Source: Maea johnstoni (taxonomy: Eukaryota > Annelida > Polychaeta > Spionida > Magelonidae). From it: 64,000 nucleotides of DNA. The notes under the pieces were generated by a model. It worked only from the letters and a program-made list of their open reading frames with translations. It did not search any database and was not told the origin of the DNA. Shown here piece after piece: positions 1-12,275 of the stretch. A program made the position numbers and the translations under genes. The DNA lies in the NCBI GenBank assembly GCA_963942565.1, contig OZ012690.1, forward strand, positions 36,100,679-36,164,678. The letters run 5' to 3'. Every line of letters starts with the position of its first letter. Within the stretch, counting starts at the first letter, position 1.

Positions 1-119
1 ATCAATTTCTCTCTCTCTCTCTCTTGATCGATCAGTCAAGCAATACACTGTCTAGATAGATGCTATCCCTTCCATGTCTTTTTAGAGTTCCTTTGAAAAG
101 TATCAGAAATACTGTCATT

Positions 120-203
<84 letters not shown>

Positions 204-842
204 TACACCCCACTCCCACACGCATACAGATATCATTCTTACTTCAACAGAGACCTAGAGCCTGAATGTCTAAGGAAGTCACACCTGTCATTCTGCCCTC
301 CTCTCTACATAGAAACTGTATGCTACATCATGCCCTGTGTTTGAACCTCCACCAATCACAGGCTCATCATGGGTGGGGGTAGAGCTGCCCGACCTCTGAC
401 CTTCGACCCCCGACCCATGTGTGGCTGCCATTACAATAAGAGCACACCTGACTACCTCTACCTCCTCAACACCAATCATCTATTCTGCCCACCTGCCCTA
501 CACCCACAGGTGCGACAAGCACTGGATACATGAGCCTACCTGATATTTTTATCTTTGCTATTCAGGCTGAGCTGTGCATCTCTAATATCACAGAATAAAA
601 CAGCTTCATACCCATTAAGGGGTGAAAAAACTGTCAGTTGAAATCTCTACTGAATCTCTCTAAATACCCTGAGGGTTAAAATGGAAAATCTCAATATAAT
701 GTTTTAAGGACATTATATGGAGGAATGAAAGCCATCATTTGAAGTGATCTGACTTTATGGACCATAAACATCTGTCCACTGACTATTCTGTATAAAGCGC
801 TTTCGAACATTGTAGGTGGAAAGGGCGCTATATCAAATGTCA
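1..842. repeat. AT-rich non-coding DNA with CT, AC and ATT microsatellites
   Basis: Simple repeats are (CT)n at 8-24, an uninterrupted (AC)n at about 121-200 and the start of (ATT)n at 843. The stretch 201-842 has no convincing gene, splice-bounded open frame or RNA gene. The short open frame on the minus strand at 288-479 has no recognisable domain. Confidence 0.85.
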
Positions 843-898
<56 letters not shown>

Positions 899-899
899 C
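843..899. repeat. (ATT)n microsatellite
   Basis: A pure ATT run of about 57 bases. Confidence 0.95.
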
Positions 900-2480
900 A
901 TCTTCTTGGGGATTAGAAAGTATCTGTTATTAAATTGACTGAAAGTGCATCAAAGATTTATGAATCAAAAACTTCAGCAGAAATTACATGTATTGTTAAA
1001 TGTTAGCCCATTCATGATGACAGTTCTCTTTAATGATGTAGATATTTTGTAAAATAACTTTTATCTTATTCCAGACACAAGTTATTTACCTATAAAGCCT
1101 TGAGATTCTCTATCGCTCTTGAGCATTGATGGGCTAAAAATGAAAGCTACAGTGCTGTACATGCATGCTTCTCCCGCGGGGTTACTGATGACATGAAGGA
1201 CTTGATAGCCTAGAGCTGAGATGTGGCTTCATGAAAAATCTTCGACAAGTCATCAATGGTGCAGAAAATACATATGTGTTAGGCCGCTGAAAGGACTGGC
1301 TCACTAGGAGGAAGTGCGAAGATGTTTCTGGCTCTGACAAGCTGTCTGCAGGGCCATGAGTGTGATGTTTATCATGTGGATGCTTCATTTCACTTGAAAA
1401 ATATTGTCTGCATTTTTGATACTTTTCAAAATAACTTGGAAATAAAGGATGCATTTATAAAATGTTTGGAGAGGAGTTGTAGGTTCCAATCAATATTAAT
1501 TAACTATCATCATGAATTCAATTGGTTAACCCTTTCAAGCCTGGAGATTTCTTTGACAAGTGTGTGGTTTGGACCTAAAATCTTTAGAACAAATGAATTT
1601 TGAATCAAGCAGACAATTCATTAAATATTTTAAGATGAGTTGTGGGTTGCATTCTGAAAAACAATATATTAAGAAAAAATCCTCAATTTACAAAGACATT
1701 GCATCAGTTAACTCCTATTTGGGTGATATAGGCATAATAGGGTTAATTAATATTATCTTGCCACTGACTGCTTGGCTGTACTGAGCCCACATGTAGATTT
1801 CCATTTAATCCCCAGCTTATGGGTACAAAAGCAGCCAAGATTAATTAAGCTAATTAAAGTGATACCATTGAGAACAGGATGTGCTGATATTAGATTAATT
1901 TGATATGAATATCATATACAGAGCCCTGAATTAGGTTGTGATCATAAGTGTTATCATATTGGATTGGAGAATCCAAGCCTCGGCAGAAATATGAGCGTTA
2001 TAGATTGCAGGGGGTCTCATAGTTAATTGCTTATAGCTGCTACTCCCAAGTAGCACCAGTATCAGTGCTAAACCCTTATGCTGCTAGTGGCTGATTTGGC
2101 CAATACAAAATGATGCAAAAAAACTGAAAAATGACTGAAACCCTGGCACCTGGTGCCTGTTTACAACAACTGTGAAGACAGACCAATACATATGACAACC
2201 TAGAATGTAGAGTAGAAATAGCCTAGCAGATCCATGGGACTAGTGGCCCAACCAGACTACAAGACATTTTTTTTATTTTTGCTGGAACCTTTTTTTTGTT
2301 TGTTTTTCATTAATTTTCAGACTCTGGCAATCTTCATATCCTTTTGTCACTTGTTCATGCTCAAATAGAATGTAAACCGTAGGCAGAGACTCAGCCCATT
2401 ACTATCAAGATTAATTAAGGTTGTATGTCTCACGATTGACATGTGATATCATCACTTTCTCATACCAATAACTTCACCAT
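900..2480. other. Non-coding block with MITE fragments and an AT-rich homeodomain-motif stretch
   Basis: No gene is seen. Fragments resembling MITE-1 lie at about 1395-1590, and a truncated MITE-2 end at about 2072-2165. The stretch 1780-1990 is repeat-free and has close-set TAATTA-type motifs (TTAATTAAGCTAATTAAAG near 1840), which could be homeodomain binding sites. That role is inferred only. Confidence 0.5.
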
Positions 2481-2660
2481 TTCATCCCCACAATGGCCAA
2501 ACATGGAACTGACTATTTTGATGATATCTTTCTGGTGAAATTATATTTAGGAGAATATTTCAAGAAGAAATGTTAATAACAACCTAAACAACAATTTTCC
2601 TCCATATATTTTGTGAATCTATGCTTTAAGCTGAAGGTAGTTTAAACTGTATCAGAGTAT
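2480..2660. mobile_element. Degenerate MITE-1 copy
   Basis: The segment has the MITE-1 order: the tgactattttgatgatatc motif, then aggagaatatttcaagaag, then a complementary ttcctccatatattttg. Its termini are not clear. Confidence 0.45.
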
Positions 2661-2794
2661 CTAGCCTACACCTGATATGGCCTCCTCCCTGTCTAAATGG
2701 GTTTATCTAAGCTGTATGTCTCCAACATGACACCTGATATCATGAATTTCTGATACTGATATCTTAATATAATGATAGGACAATATTGTTTTAA

Positions 2795-2999
2795 CCTGAA
2801 ACAGCCTGAATATTTTAATTATATAATTCTTGGGTAAACATGATCAGAATATCATTTGAAGGAGAAATGTAGGTCAAAACCCAACCTACAACTTTTCTTC
2901 AAATATGTATTGAATTCTTGCCATATTCCTAAGTTATTCACAAAAGTGTCATAGATCCACACGATTCTGAATACAAGCTGAAATCTCTGAATGAAAGAG
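2795..2999. mobile_element. MITE-1 (TTAA foldback element)
   Basis: TTAA lies directly outside both ends (2791-2794 and 3000-3003). The inside has the family's central inverted pair, a tttgaaggagaaatgt half and a complementary acaacttttcttcaaata half. It has diverged from the typical CCCATTCATGCC ends. Confidence 0.65.
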
Positions 3000-3102
3000 T
3001 TAAAGATATGTGAGGCAGTGATATCAGTAATTGAGGTAGGGTGTTTCCAATTACCTTATCAGCAGATAGCAGTGACTGGGTCACCAGCAGACAGCTCACA
3101 GA

Positions 3103-3123
3103 GGGAGGGGGGGGGGGGGGGGG
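3103..3123. repeat. Poly-G tract
   Basis: About 18 uninterrupted G follow a GGGAGG lead-in. The run is a possible quadruplex former and assembly-sensitive. Confidence 0.9.
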
Positions 3124-3180
3124 TCTGGTGATGGGAGGGGAGTTGGGGGTAGACTGTAGGGGGTAGGGGTGCTTGCAAAT

Positions 3181-3580
3181 CATTAGCCTGGTTCTCAGGC
3201 TGTGTTAGGTATAATGCCCCCATCACAATCCATACTAAGTGGGTTTGATGTCTCTCTCAAACTATAGATGGAAGCACTGTTTTCATGAGTTGTGATACAG
3301 ACTAGAGCTCAAGTGTGTCCCCCTTGAGGATGTATTCAGAACTAAACCTGGAGTGAAATCAACTCAAGTCAGATAAGTGAAAGAGTCAGATATCACAGAC
3401 TTGTAGCAAGTCTAGCAAATCATCAGCTACAAACACATTTATCAGTTTGGTACTGAGGCTGAGTTAGATATGTATAAGGCCACCACTATACTAGATGGTT
3501 GTGGTGTGATGTCTCAATCAAACTATAGATGGCAGCACAGTTCTCAGGAGTTGCTGTTAGAAACTCACCTATGTATAGCT
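3181..3580. repeat. Degenerate two-unit duplication (about 240 bp apart)
   Basis: Two related segments, about 3181-3330 and 3419-3580, share the order atcat-agc, gctg-gttaggtat, gtttgatgtctc and caaactatagatgg-agcac. This looks like an old local duplication with no coding potential. Confidence 0.5.
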
Positions 3581-5825
3581 CTAGTGGCTCTGACTGGGGG
3601 TTAAAATGGAATTATACAGGGACTGAAATCAAAATCAGGGTGGATGATTGAGACTCAGGAACAGTCATTTAACCCAGACTTGCCGTGGAAAGTTTATTGT
3701 TGACCTCTGATCAGTATGACTATGACTCTTTCAGGTATTTTCCAAAATATATTCTGGTCCAAAAAATATTACCACAATAGTTGTGATATTCTTGTGCAGT
3801 CTAGTTTTGGTAAAGGTTAAGGTTATAGATATTTGTGCATGTAAATTGTACCTCTGTTATGAAGCCCTACTGGCAACCGTTTCTATGGGAATTCCCTGGG
3901 AATTCATTTATAGTGCTTCCTGTATACAAGGCAATAACAATTTCATCTGCTGTGTTGCAGATGTTTTTGCCTTATTGAAAAGTGTCTTTCTAAAAGAAAG
4001 GTTTTCTCAGATCAGGGAAGTCAATTTCTCATGCTGTTGACCTTGTCATCATAGTTGGTTTGATTTGATTTGAGGGTGAACTTTGCATTTGATTTCACTC
4101 ACTCACTGGATTTTTCAAAGTTTTTCAGAAGATTTTTGAAATTCTCTTGAATTTTATTGTGATTTCCCTCAGAAAAGTTGTTTCCAAAATAAAGGGGAAA
4201 AACAATCTACAATCAAGTAATATCTATTTTTTTCTACTTTGCTTAAAAAAGAAGATGGGAGCTGTAAAACAAGAAGTATTATTAAGTTGGTCTGGCCTTA
4301 CATGCAGCATGCCTAGTGTACTCATGGTTCGGGAGGCCCTTTAACCCTTTACACAGCTTTTTCTCATTAACAACTATGGGAAACAGTCTGAAACTAATTC
4401 ATAAGGCTGCATAGTATAAACATTAGAGCCTTTCTGTAGTGAGGGGCCTGCTCTCATAGGTTTGTGGTCTAATATTTTGCCAGATTAGGTTCCTAAGCCA
4501 TGAGAAGTTATTACATTTCCTCTGAGTTGACCAACAGGTTTTCTGCAGGGTATTTTGTTTCCCCTAACATTGCAAATACATGAGTTGGATAATGTGCAAA
4601 CCCTACCGCCCATTACCAAATTCATCTGGGAATATCTAGGCCACTCTGGAATATTACTCAAAAAATAGCAGGATTTCTTAGAAAGTCTCAGCTATATCCT
4701 TAAGTAAGGGTTTCTTTAACAGCATGCCACTTTTCTCTGATTGTGTACCAAGAATGTAGCCTGCCCCCCATGGGCTGCTGTGTGTCATCCCTAGCTGATT
4801 TCTCAATCAGCCTGTTATAAATAACATGCAGTTCTTAATGTTATAACATGCAGTCATATGGGAGATTATAACTCCCATATGTTTACAACAGCATATTTCT
4901 CCAGACTCCCATTTGAATTTAACTATTGTTCAGTGCTCTCCTGTTAGTAATAAACAAAGAAATTGACTTTGCTTAATGTGCAATTTTAGAAATCTTGATT
5001 AAGGTTTTGTCACAAAAGTCATCATGCCCATTACACTTCTGAAAGGCTAAGCCTTCATTCATGAGTTCAAAAAGGAAAGTTCATTTAGAAGGGTGATTAA
5101 GAAACAAGTTTTTTTTCTGAAAGTTTTCCTACATGTAAATAATTTCTTTTCTTTTGAGGAGTTCTAATAACTGAAGCATTTCTAATTCTAAGTAAAGTAG
5201 CATTTTTTTTACTGCAGTCAGCAGCATATGTTGCTCACCATAAAACCTCTCATTTCTTCTTATGAAATATTCCATTTCAGAAAGGTGTGTTTTTTGTCAG
5301 AAAGACATGACATCTAGATCTATAATACTTTTGAATAATTTTTTATGTGATGAAATATTTGTAGGAGAGTCATGGTTTGAGTTCTAATCTCTATTTCTCT
5401 TTAAAATATTTTCCTGAAAACACATTTGTCAGAAAAATATCACGAAAATGATCAGGCCTTTTTGGCTGCTTCTGTCATGAATAAGTTGCCATATTCATAA
5501 TATAATGATAATTGAAATGAATACAAAAGGTCAGATCAACCCTAAGGTTGACTGAACATCCATTAGGGTAGGTTTAACAATGTATTCACCACCTCTCAGG
5601 TCTCTAGTTCTCTTGATCACGTTTTCTGGCAGCATGTATCTGCCCCACACAGAACCTGTGCATGCTGTCGTCTAGGTGTATGCACCATTACCTACAGGTG
5701 TCTGTTTGCTATATCCACAAATCACCAGTTAGAGATGGGCCACTGACTCCCTTGTGTAAACCCAGCCATGGTTTCTGCTATAAAATCATCCCCCTAGAGG
5801 ATGTCATGCTAGAGCGACATGCCTG
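3581..5825. other. Non-coding AT-rich DNA, nothing recognised
   Basis: About 2.2 kb with only short open frames (longest 85 codons at 3783-4040, with no domain). No tandem array, RNA gene or clear transposon end was seen. Confidence 0.6.
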
Positions 5826-6137
5826 CAGGGGTCAGGCTACGGCAAGAAACGGAGGAAGACCGCCGGGCTATAGATTCCGAAAACTTCATAGCCCAATAGA
5901 AAATTTCATAGTCCCATTAAAAACAAAATCGAGCAGCCTCGGTTATCCTAAATTACACACAAACAAACACATGTATACACACACACACTGCTTATAGTAT
6001 TGTTACTCCTCTGAGCATGACCTAAAAATGTCAATCTTTTCTTATGGCCAGCCGGGCTACAAAGGCAAATATTCTTATAGCCCGAAACAATTTTCTGTAG
6101 CCTCGGGCTATCGGGCTAGTGTCTAACTGGACCCCTG
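5826..6137. mobile_element. hAT-like MITE candidate
   Basis: The ends are CAGGGGTC and GACCCCTG, a terminal inverted repeat of the CAGGGG type common in hAT elements. Inside are repeated GGGCTA/TAGCCC segments in opposite orientation. The 8-bp target duplication expected of hAT is not clear: the flanks share only gcctg. The family call is therefore tentative. Confidence 0.5.
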
Positions 6138-6197
6138 GCCTGTGGCTGGAAATGACACACTACATACCTAACATGTCAACACATACATACATACACC

Positions 6198-6201
<4 letters not shown>

Positions 6202-6286
<85 letters not shown>
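6202..6286. repeat. (AG)n microsatellite
   Basis: About 85 bases of pure AG. Confidence 0.95.
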
Positions 6287-6288
<2 letters not shown>

Positions 6289-7026
6289 CTAAAAAGAGAG
6301 AGGAGTCATAATTGAGGCTCTGGAGACAGCCATTGTACACACACTCGCAGCAAGTCTACTACTGTCCCGTGAGCCTTGTGTTCCTCCCTAGCCTCGATAC
6401 CAGGCTGAATGCATTTGTATTTCTGTATATTGCTTGCTCTCTTACAGTGCTTGCTGTCTTTATAACTGAGTCCAGTTTAGTTCTTAATTTCCACACCAGA
6501 TGTCTGTTATTGGTATTAACAGCCACAAGAGCATTCAGCAGTGCTGCCCTCTGGCAAATCTGAAAAGGACTATAATGACTTGACTAGTAACAAAATAATG
6601 ACTAGTTCGTTTAAGAGTAAGCCAGCTCTAGTAAGCTAGGCTAGTTCCTCCCCTGCTGCTGTTTCACTGAGATTCCTCACCCACATGTTCTGCATCAACG
6701 TGAAGCACATGGTTCTGCGAGGCACACCAACAACTCCAATCAGCAACCTGAGACTCCCGACAACATCTTCATTCCCATAATAAAACCTGTCCTGCATCTC
6801 AAATGCAACAATTAAGAGATAGAAACACTTCAATTTGGAGGGCACTCATCTCAATGTCAGTGAGATGTGTCATTCATGGATAGAAATTGCAACAAACATT
6901 CTGCATCCAGTTTAAATCCTAGCAGCATGTGATATTGGGAAGTGTAATGAACATGAATATTATGTAAATATCAACCCATTAAAGCTGGAAACCTTCCATT
7001 TAATAGCATGCTCACCTCCTCCTTAA
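6287..7026. other. Non-coding DNA, no gene recognised
   Basis: Short open frames occur on both strands (83 codons at 6312-6563, 69 codons at 6636-6845), with no domain and no convincing splice context. The stretch ends at the TTAA of a MITE-1 copy. Confidence 0.5.
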
Positions 7027-7244
7027 CCAGTTCAATCCTGGAGATCTTGACAAAATGCCATCGAGATCCATGATAATTTCGAAAACAACTTTGGAATTAA
7101 GGTTAGATCATAAAAGAAAATAAGGAGAGTTATTGGTAAGTTTATGATCAATATATCTTTTTCAAATGTTTCGCAAAAATGATCTGGTTGCAGAGGTGTC
7201 ATCAAAATAGTCAGGATGCTTTTGTCTCTACAGGAGTGAATGAG
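7027..7244. mobile_element. MITE-1, complete copy
   Basis: TTAA flanks both ends (7023-7026 and 7245-7248). The left end reads CCAGTTCAATCCTGGAGATC and the right end is the complement-like ggagtgaatgag. The middle has the aggagagttattgg half of the central stem. Confidence 0.75.
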
Positions 7245-7510
7245 TTAAGGAAGATCAATCAAGGGAGAGGGGAATGTAGATGCTATGTGTTCAGCAAGAA
7301 TCCTTTTGAAGCATGTGTTGTCATTTACATGATATACACATACAGAGTACACTGAACCTATACAGCCAGAAAGGTTCCTTTCGAGATCATACTCACCTCT
7401 GTTAGATTGTGTCCATTAATAATGGGGATCTAGTAGTGATAGAACACTAGATGTCCAGTTAAATCCTTATAGCATGTTATTGTGTACAAGAAGAGTGTAG
7501 TCCATGGTAC

Positions 7511-7636
7511 GGGTTGTGTGTACGTTCCGAGTGTTCTGGCCTGTGCCTAGGGTACCAGTGAAGGGTGCTCAGGGTTGTATGTTCCCGAGTGTACTGGCCT
7601 GTACCGAGGGTACTAGTGAAGGGCGCTCAGGGTCGT
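7511..7636. repeat. Two-unit tandem repeat, about 61 bp
   Basis: Two units start at 7511 and 7572 with gggttgt-tgt, followed by gagtgt-ctggcctgt, agggtac-agtgaaggg and gctcaggg. They differ by a few substitutions. Confidence 0.8.
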
Positions 7637-8029
7637 TGAGGGTCCTGGTTCACTCGCCTGCTGTCAGCGAGCAGTAAGAGGCTAGCTAGAGGAGCTGGTG
7701 GTGACACACTTATTCCCCTAAAGACCTCTGATATCAAAGCATGGGTCCTGCCCCTGCTGCTGATAACAGCGCTGATGGGTTGGGGTGCTGGCTGGCGGTT
7801 GGGGATATGAATGAAGCACCCTACCGGGTCACGGTGGGTGAGCATGAGCTTTATATCTGCATACATATTTATGGCTCATCAAGTCTGGAACAAACATCTA
7901 AGAAATCAGAGTGAATTAAGCCTCCTCTGCCCATGTGAAGGTGAAAACTAGAAAACTATAGACTCCAGAAAATGCAAAGCCCTATTGATCATTTTACAAT
8001 GAAATTATCATATCACTATAAAAATGTCA

Positions 8030-8335
<306 letters not shown>

Positions 8336-8407
8336 GATGTTTTTCTACCATATATGTTATATTTATTGTCATCTGACCATGTGTGCATTCCAGATGCCAA
8401 TGGGCTA

Positions 8408-8620
8408 ACCCATTCATGTCTGTAAGGTCGAAAAAACTGCCTAAATATTTTGGTGATATCTCACAAAAGCAATTTTCAGTAGATATTTGAAGGAGATATG
8501 TTGATCAAAACGCAACACACAACTCTCTTTTTATGAAATTGTGATTAATTCCAACATAATTTTCAAAAGTATCAAAGGTACAGACGACACTTGTCAAAAA
8601 GATCTCCATGCATGAATGGG
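8408..8620. mobile_element. MITE-1, complete copy
   Basis: It has CCCATTCATG at the left and catgcatgaatggg at the right, flanked by CTAA and TTAG (one-base variants of TTAA). It carries the internal order cttgtcaaaaagatctcc and caactctctttttatga. Confidence 0.8.
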
Positions 8621-8740
8621 TTAGACCAAACTGAAATAGCAACCTTCAGTCAAATATTTCTCAAGAAAACCATTGATTTGTCATCAAAATATGTCCGCAT
8701 GCACAAGACTATATGTACACTCTGGATGGGAAAGTGTTAA

Positions 8741-8953
8741 TCCTCATGCTGCTGGTGGCTAATTTGGCCAATAAAAAAGGATGCAAAAAACCTGAAAAGT
8801 GACTGAAACCCTGGCACATTGGTACTCATCTGATAGTTCTCGGCGAGAACTTGAACCAATGAATACCAACATGACAGGGATAAGATGTTTTTCGAAAATC
8901 TTTGCATCTGTGTGCCTTGGTTGAAAGTAGCCTCAGCTTTGGAATTAGAAGGG
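8741..8953 (+). mobile_element. MITE-2, complete copy
   Basis: Exact TTAA lies on both sides (8737-8740 and 8954-8957). The left end is TCCTCATGCTGCTGGTGGC and the right end is ggaattagaaggg. Internal landmarks are tgactgaaaccctggcac, tactcatctgatag and aatctttgcatc. Confidence 0.85.
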
Positions 8954-9161
8954 TTAACAGTCGTTACTACATATCTCCCTAGCTTTTCTCTAATGAAGGG
9001 CTTGTAGCTGTTGAATAATTAACAGGTTAATTTAAAGGGTAGGGTTTAAAGCCCCGCTCCATTGATTGCTACCTTTAAGGGGTGGGCGAGTAGAGTCATT
9101 AGGGGATTCAAACTACTCTTTAACTAAGGGAAGGATTGCTGGAGGTGAACTCTTGAATCAA
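8954..9161. other. Non-repetitive block between two MITE-2 copies
   Basis: About 200 bp without repeat or coding signal, with close-set motifs such as taattaacaggttaattta. It is a candidate regulatory remnant, by inference only. Confidence 0.3.
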
Positions 9162-9355
9162 CCCTCATGCTGCTGCTGGCTAATTTGGTAAATACAAAAT
9201 GATGAGAAAAGCTGAAAAAATGACTGAAACCCTGGCATGTAGGTACTTATCTGATAGTGCTCAGCGAGGGATTTCCTATGAATACCAACATGACAGAGTT
9301 TAGGTGGTTTTCAAATCTTTTTGCATTTTTCTGTTATGGACAAGCAGGGAAAAGG
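9162..9355 (+). mobile_element. MITE-2, second copy
   Basis: It starts CCCTCATGCTGCTGCTGGC after a drifted TCAA and ends gcagggaaaagg before an exact TTAA. It has the same orientation as the copy about 400 bp upstream. Confidence 0.8.
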
Positions 9356-9456
9356 TTAAGTGAAGCAAATGTAACTTTCAGACAAGAAAACTAACAGCCT
9401 GTGATATTACAAAAAAAAAGAAAAGAATAATTTAGTTTCTCATATATCGGTTTTAG

Positions 9457-9675
9457 CCCATTTAAATGCTCACAGTGGCAAAAACAGCCTGACAATTTTC
9501 ATGAAATCTTTTAAGCAAAAGCATAGTTGGAAAATATTTGAAAGATTTGTTAGAACACTACCATCAACTCTCCTTCAAATATTTTGTAATTCATTTTCTT
9601 TCCAATTTTATTGTCATAAGTATTTTAGATTCAGACAATTTTTAAGTGAGGAACTCTTAAGCATTAATAAGTGGC
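9457..9675. mobile_element. MITE-1, complete copy
   Basis: It is flanked by TTAG (9453-9456) and TTAA (9676-9679). Internal landmarks are cagtggcaaaaacagcctga, gaaaatatttgaaag and the complementary caactctccttcaaatattt. Its right TTAA also serves as the left TTAA of the next MITE-1. Confidence 0.85.
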
Positions 9676-9703
9676 TTAACCCACTCATTCCTGCAGTGAC
9701 CTA

Positions 9704-11225
9704 CCGTAAATTCTCGGAAATCTCGGCCGCCCTAGGAAACTCGGCCACTATAATTAATCTACCAAATAATTATTGGGGAAATTTGCCCACTCCCGATTCA
9801 TCCAAGGACACATTTCGCCAAAAGTCGGCCACCAAGTAAATTTCATTGATATAAGAAAAACATTAAGATTTCCAAAGTTTGCGATTGATTTTAGATTATT
9901 AACGATCGTTTCTAGTGCCCATATCCGCCAAAAGACGACCTGAAGTAGGTATCGCATTTCTGCGTGTAGAGTGGAATACAGCTTGGGCGGCGCCATTTCG
10001 AAATAAGACTTGTCAACAACTTGAACAAGTATATAATTCAATGCGTAATTGACGTGCGGCAGCAAGAATAAACAAGTAAACAACATACAAGAGAGGCAAG
10101 TTACTTTACAAGTATATATAGCAGAGGAATGACAAGCCAGGTAGGTGATTTTGTGGGGGAAAATTGTGTTCTTGTTAACGAAGTTAGCGATCGAAGTTCC
10201 ATCTAGCTTTCGTTTCAATTCAATTGACAATTGATAATATCGGCCAAAGTGAAAGACATGTTTAAATTGATCAAGTTTCAGATTGATTTTAGATTATAAA
10301 CTAACATTTCTAGTGTCCCTATATCTGCCAAAACACACCGGATCCGAAACCGGAAATAAACACATCGATCTCATGGGCTGCGCCAGTTTGTATAATTCAA
10401 TGCATAATTAGCATGCGGCAGCAAGAATAAACAAGTAAGGCCACTCCAATTTAATTACTTGTCTTACGAGCTTTTTTTGGAAAAAAAATCCTGTCAGACT
10501 CCAAAAAAAAAGAATAAAAAAGTCATCTTTGGTGTCTTAATGACGAAAGTGGTTTTGAAATTTTCTGTCAGACTCCAAAAAAAAAAAAAAAAAGTACAAG
10601 TTTTAAGAATATTCTTTGTAAGTGTGATTCAATCAACTACAGGAAGCTATCATTGCTGTAGTAGAGCCTCAGACATGAGGAGGTATACCTCCCACCCTTC
10701 AGGTTACAGGGATTAATTGATTGATTGATTTTATTTAGTTGAGAGTAGGCTGGTAGAAACATATCGCTACCAGTCCTAGTCGTCAGACTCTAAAAAAAAA
10801 GATAATAATAATAAAAGTCACATTTTTCAACTTTTTTTTTTATTCCAAAATGGCTCATTTCCTACCTCCTGAGCACGACTAAGACAAGTAAATAAATTGG
10901 AGTGGCCTAAACAACATACAAGGGAGGCAAGTTACTTTATTAGTTTATATAGCAAAGGAATGACAAGTCAGGTAGGTGGACAATGAGGGTTTTGTGGGGG
11001 AAAATTATATTCTTGTGTTGGAAGTTAGCAATCGATTTTCAGTTACATCTACATCATAGTTTATGATAGTATCTATACATGTAGCTTTTGTTTCAATTGA
11101 TAATATCGACGAATCTCGGCCACAGTGTCTGACATTTGATCGCTATTTTCAGTAAATTTCAGCCACCATCAGCCAACGAAAATCGTAATTAATAAAAAGT
11201 GTCCGAGATTTGCGAGAATTTACGG
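9704..11225. mobile_element. TA-flanked non-autonomous DNA transposon (1,522 bp)
   Basis: The terminal inverted repeats CCGTAAATTCTCGGAAATCT and its partner (RC CCGTAAATTCTCGCAAATCT) extend to about 24 bp with one mismatch. TA lies on both sides (9702-9703 and 11226-11227). The host MITE-1 continues across the insertion with a single TA, which supports a TA target duplication as in Tc1/mariner elements. Inside, a segment of about 400 bp is tandemly duplicated (about 9870-10250 and 10275-11100), and the second unit is interrupted by another transposon. A 158-codon minus-strand open frame (9754-10230) has no recognisable transposase motif. Confidence 0.8.
10439..10907. mobile_element. PIF/Harbinger-like MITE nested in the 1.5-kb element (469 bp)
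   Basis: The inverted ends share GGCCACTCCAATTTA-TTACT (about 26 bp). TAA lies on both sides (10436-10438 and 10908-10910). The other internal unit of the host element has the uninterrupted site, acaagtaaacaacatac at about 10074-10090, with a single TAA. A 3-bp TAA duplication with GGCC ends fits PIF/Harbinger. Inside are three gtcagactc-plus-poly-A segments. Confidence 0.85.
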
Positions 11226-11429
11226 TAGAATGGCCTGACTATTTTAACATTTTTCTAATGAAAGAATCTCAAAAAGAACATGCGAAGGAGAAGTGTTAGC
11301 CGGAAGCCACAGAGCAACTCTATATGTAGCAAATTGATTCCAATTATATTATTTCAAATATTTCACAAAGCTTTATTCCTTGTTATATTCAGATCTGGAG
11401 TTCCAAACATATGATACTTTTCCAGTGGA

Positions 11430-12275
11430 ACTAGCCTTAGTGCCTAGTCTATGATTTACTTAAGTATTGCTTTACTATGTTCCAGCCTATCTTTTGCGCA
11501 ATATTTAGGTGTTAGTTTCAGTGGCTGGTGATGGATGGCGCCAATGCTGGCCGCCTGGTGAGTAAATATAGAACTAAATAAGGGCAGACATCTAAGCGAG
11601 GGTATATAAACATTAGTTAAGTTATTAAAGAAGCAAAATAAATTTCTTAGCCTAGAACTAAGCTACAGTGGAACTAGAACATGACATAACTTAATTCCAT
11701 TGCTAAATTTGTAATTGAGAGCCCTCACGTTCTAACAATTTGATTTGTACAAAATTGAACTGCATATTTGGGGTTTGAAATTAAGGCCTTTTATGGACTC
11801 CAGCTACTAGGAATTGCTCTGCAGTGTCCAATAGACTTTCATTCATGTCTAGACATTTATATTGAGGTTTATGCCAGAGCCAGGCAGCAAGAGAGAGGTT
11901 AGCCTAGTCCTAGGCCAAGAAATTTATTTCACTTCTTTAATAACTTACCTAAGGCCTAAAAAAAAGTTGTTTGTTTCCTGTAACCCTACCTACCTTAATT
12001 TTTTTTCAGACCGTTACAGGAAACAAACAATTTCTTTTTTTAGGCCTAATGTTTATATATCATTCTAAGATGGCTACCCTTATTTAGTTCTATATTGGCT
12101 CACCAGGGGGACAGCATGGGTTCGTTTGGATTTCTATGATTCTAACTGACCAGGGGGACCACCATTGGCGCCATCTATCAACAACTACTGAAACTTACAC
12201 CTAAATATTGAGCAAAAGATAGATTAGAACAGAGAAAAGCAATATTTAAGTAAATCATAGAATTAGGAGCTAGTC
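11430..12275. repeat. Large inverted repeat (foldback)
   Basis: The left arm is about 11430-11673 and the right arm about 11899-12275, with a spacer of about 225 bp. The arms share ctatgatttactta, caatatttaggtgt, atggcgccaatg, atatagaactaaataaggg, tataaacatta and aagttattaaagaag in mirrored order. The right arm has an extra segment of about 50 bp with a repeated ccagggggac and a 94-bp MITE-3. It is probably a foldback transposon; its termini (actagc) are not certain. Confidence 0.75.
11953..12046. mobile_element. MITE-3 (Harbinger-like), short copy in the right arm
   Basis: It starts GGCCTAAAAAAAAG and ends CTTTTTTTAGGCC, with an inner inverted pair GTTTGTTTCCTGTAAC. TAA flanks both ends (11950-11952, 12047-12049). 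The left arm of the surrounding inverted repeat has the uninterrupted sequence with one TAA. Confidence 0.85.

Larger units (their letters stand above)
9680..11340. mobile_element. MITE-1 split by a 1.5-kb DNA transposon
   Basis: The left end (CCCACTCATTCCTGCAGTGA) starts after TTAA and is cut at 9701. The expected continuation, gaatggcctgactattttaa, resumes at 11228, followed by gcgaaggagaagtgttag. The outer right end has decayed, so its limit is approximate. Confidence 0.75.

Noticed and set aside
9754-10230. 158-codon minus-strand frame as transposase
   Set aside because: It lies inside the 1.5-kb TA element but shows no catalytic or DNA-binding motif, and it covers one unit of a non-coding internal duplication.
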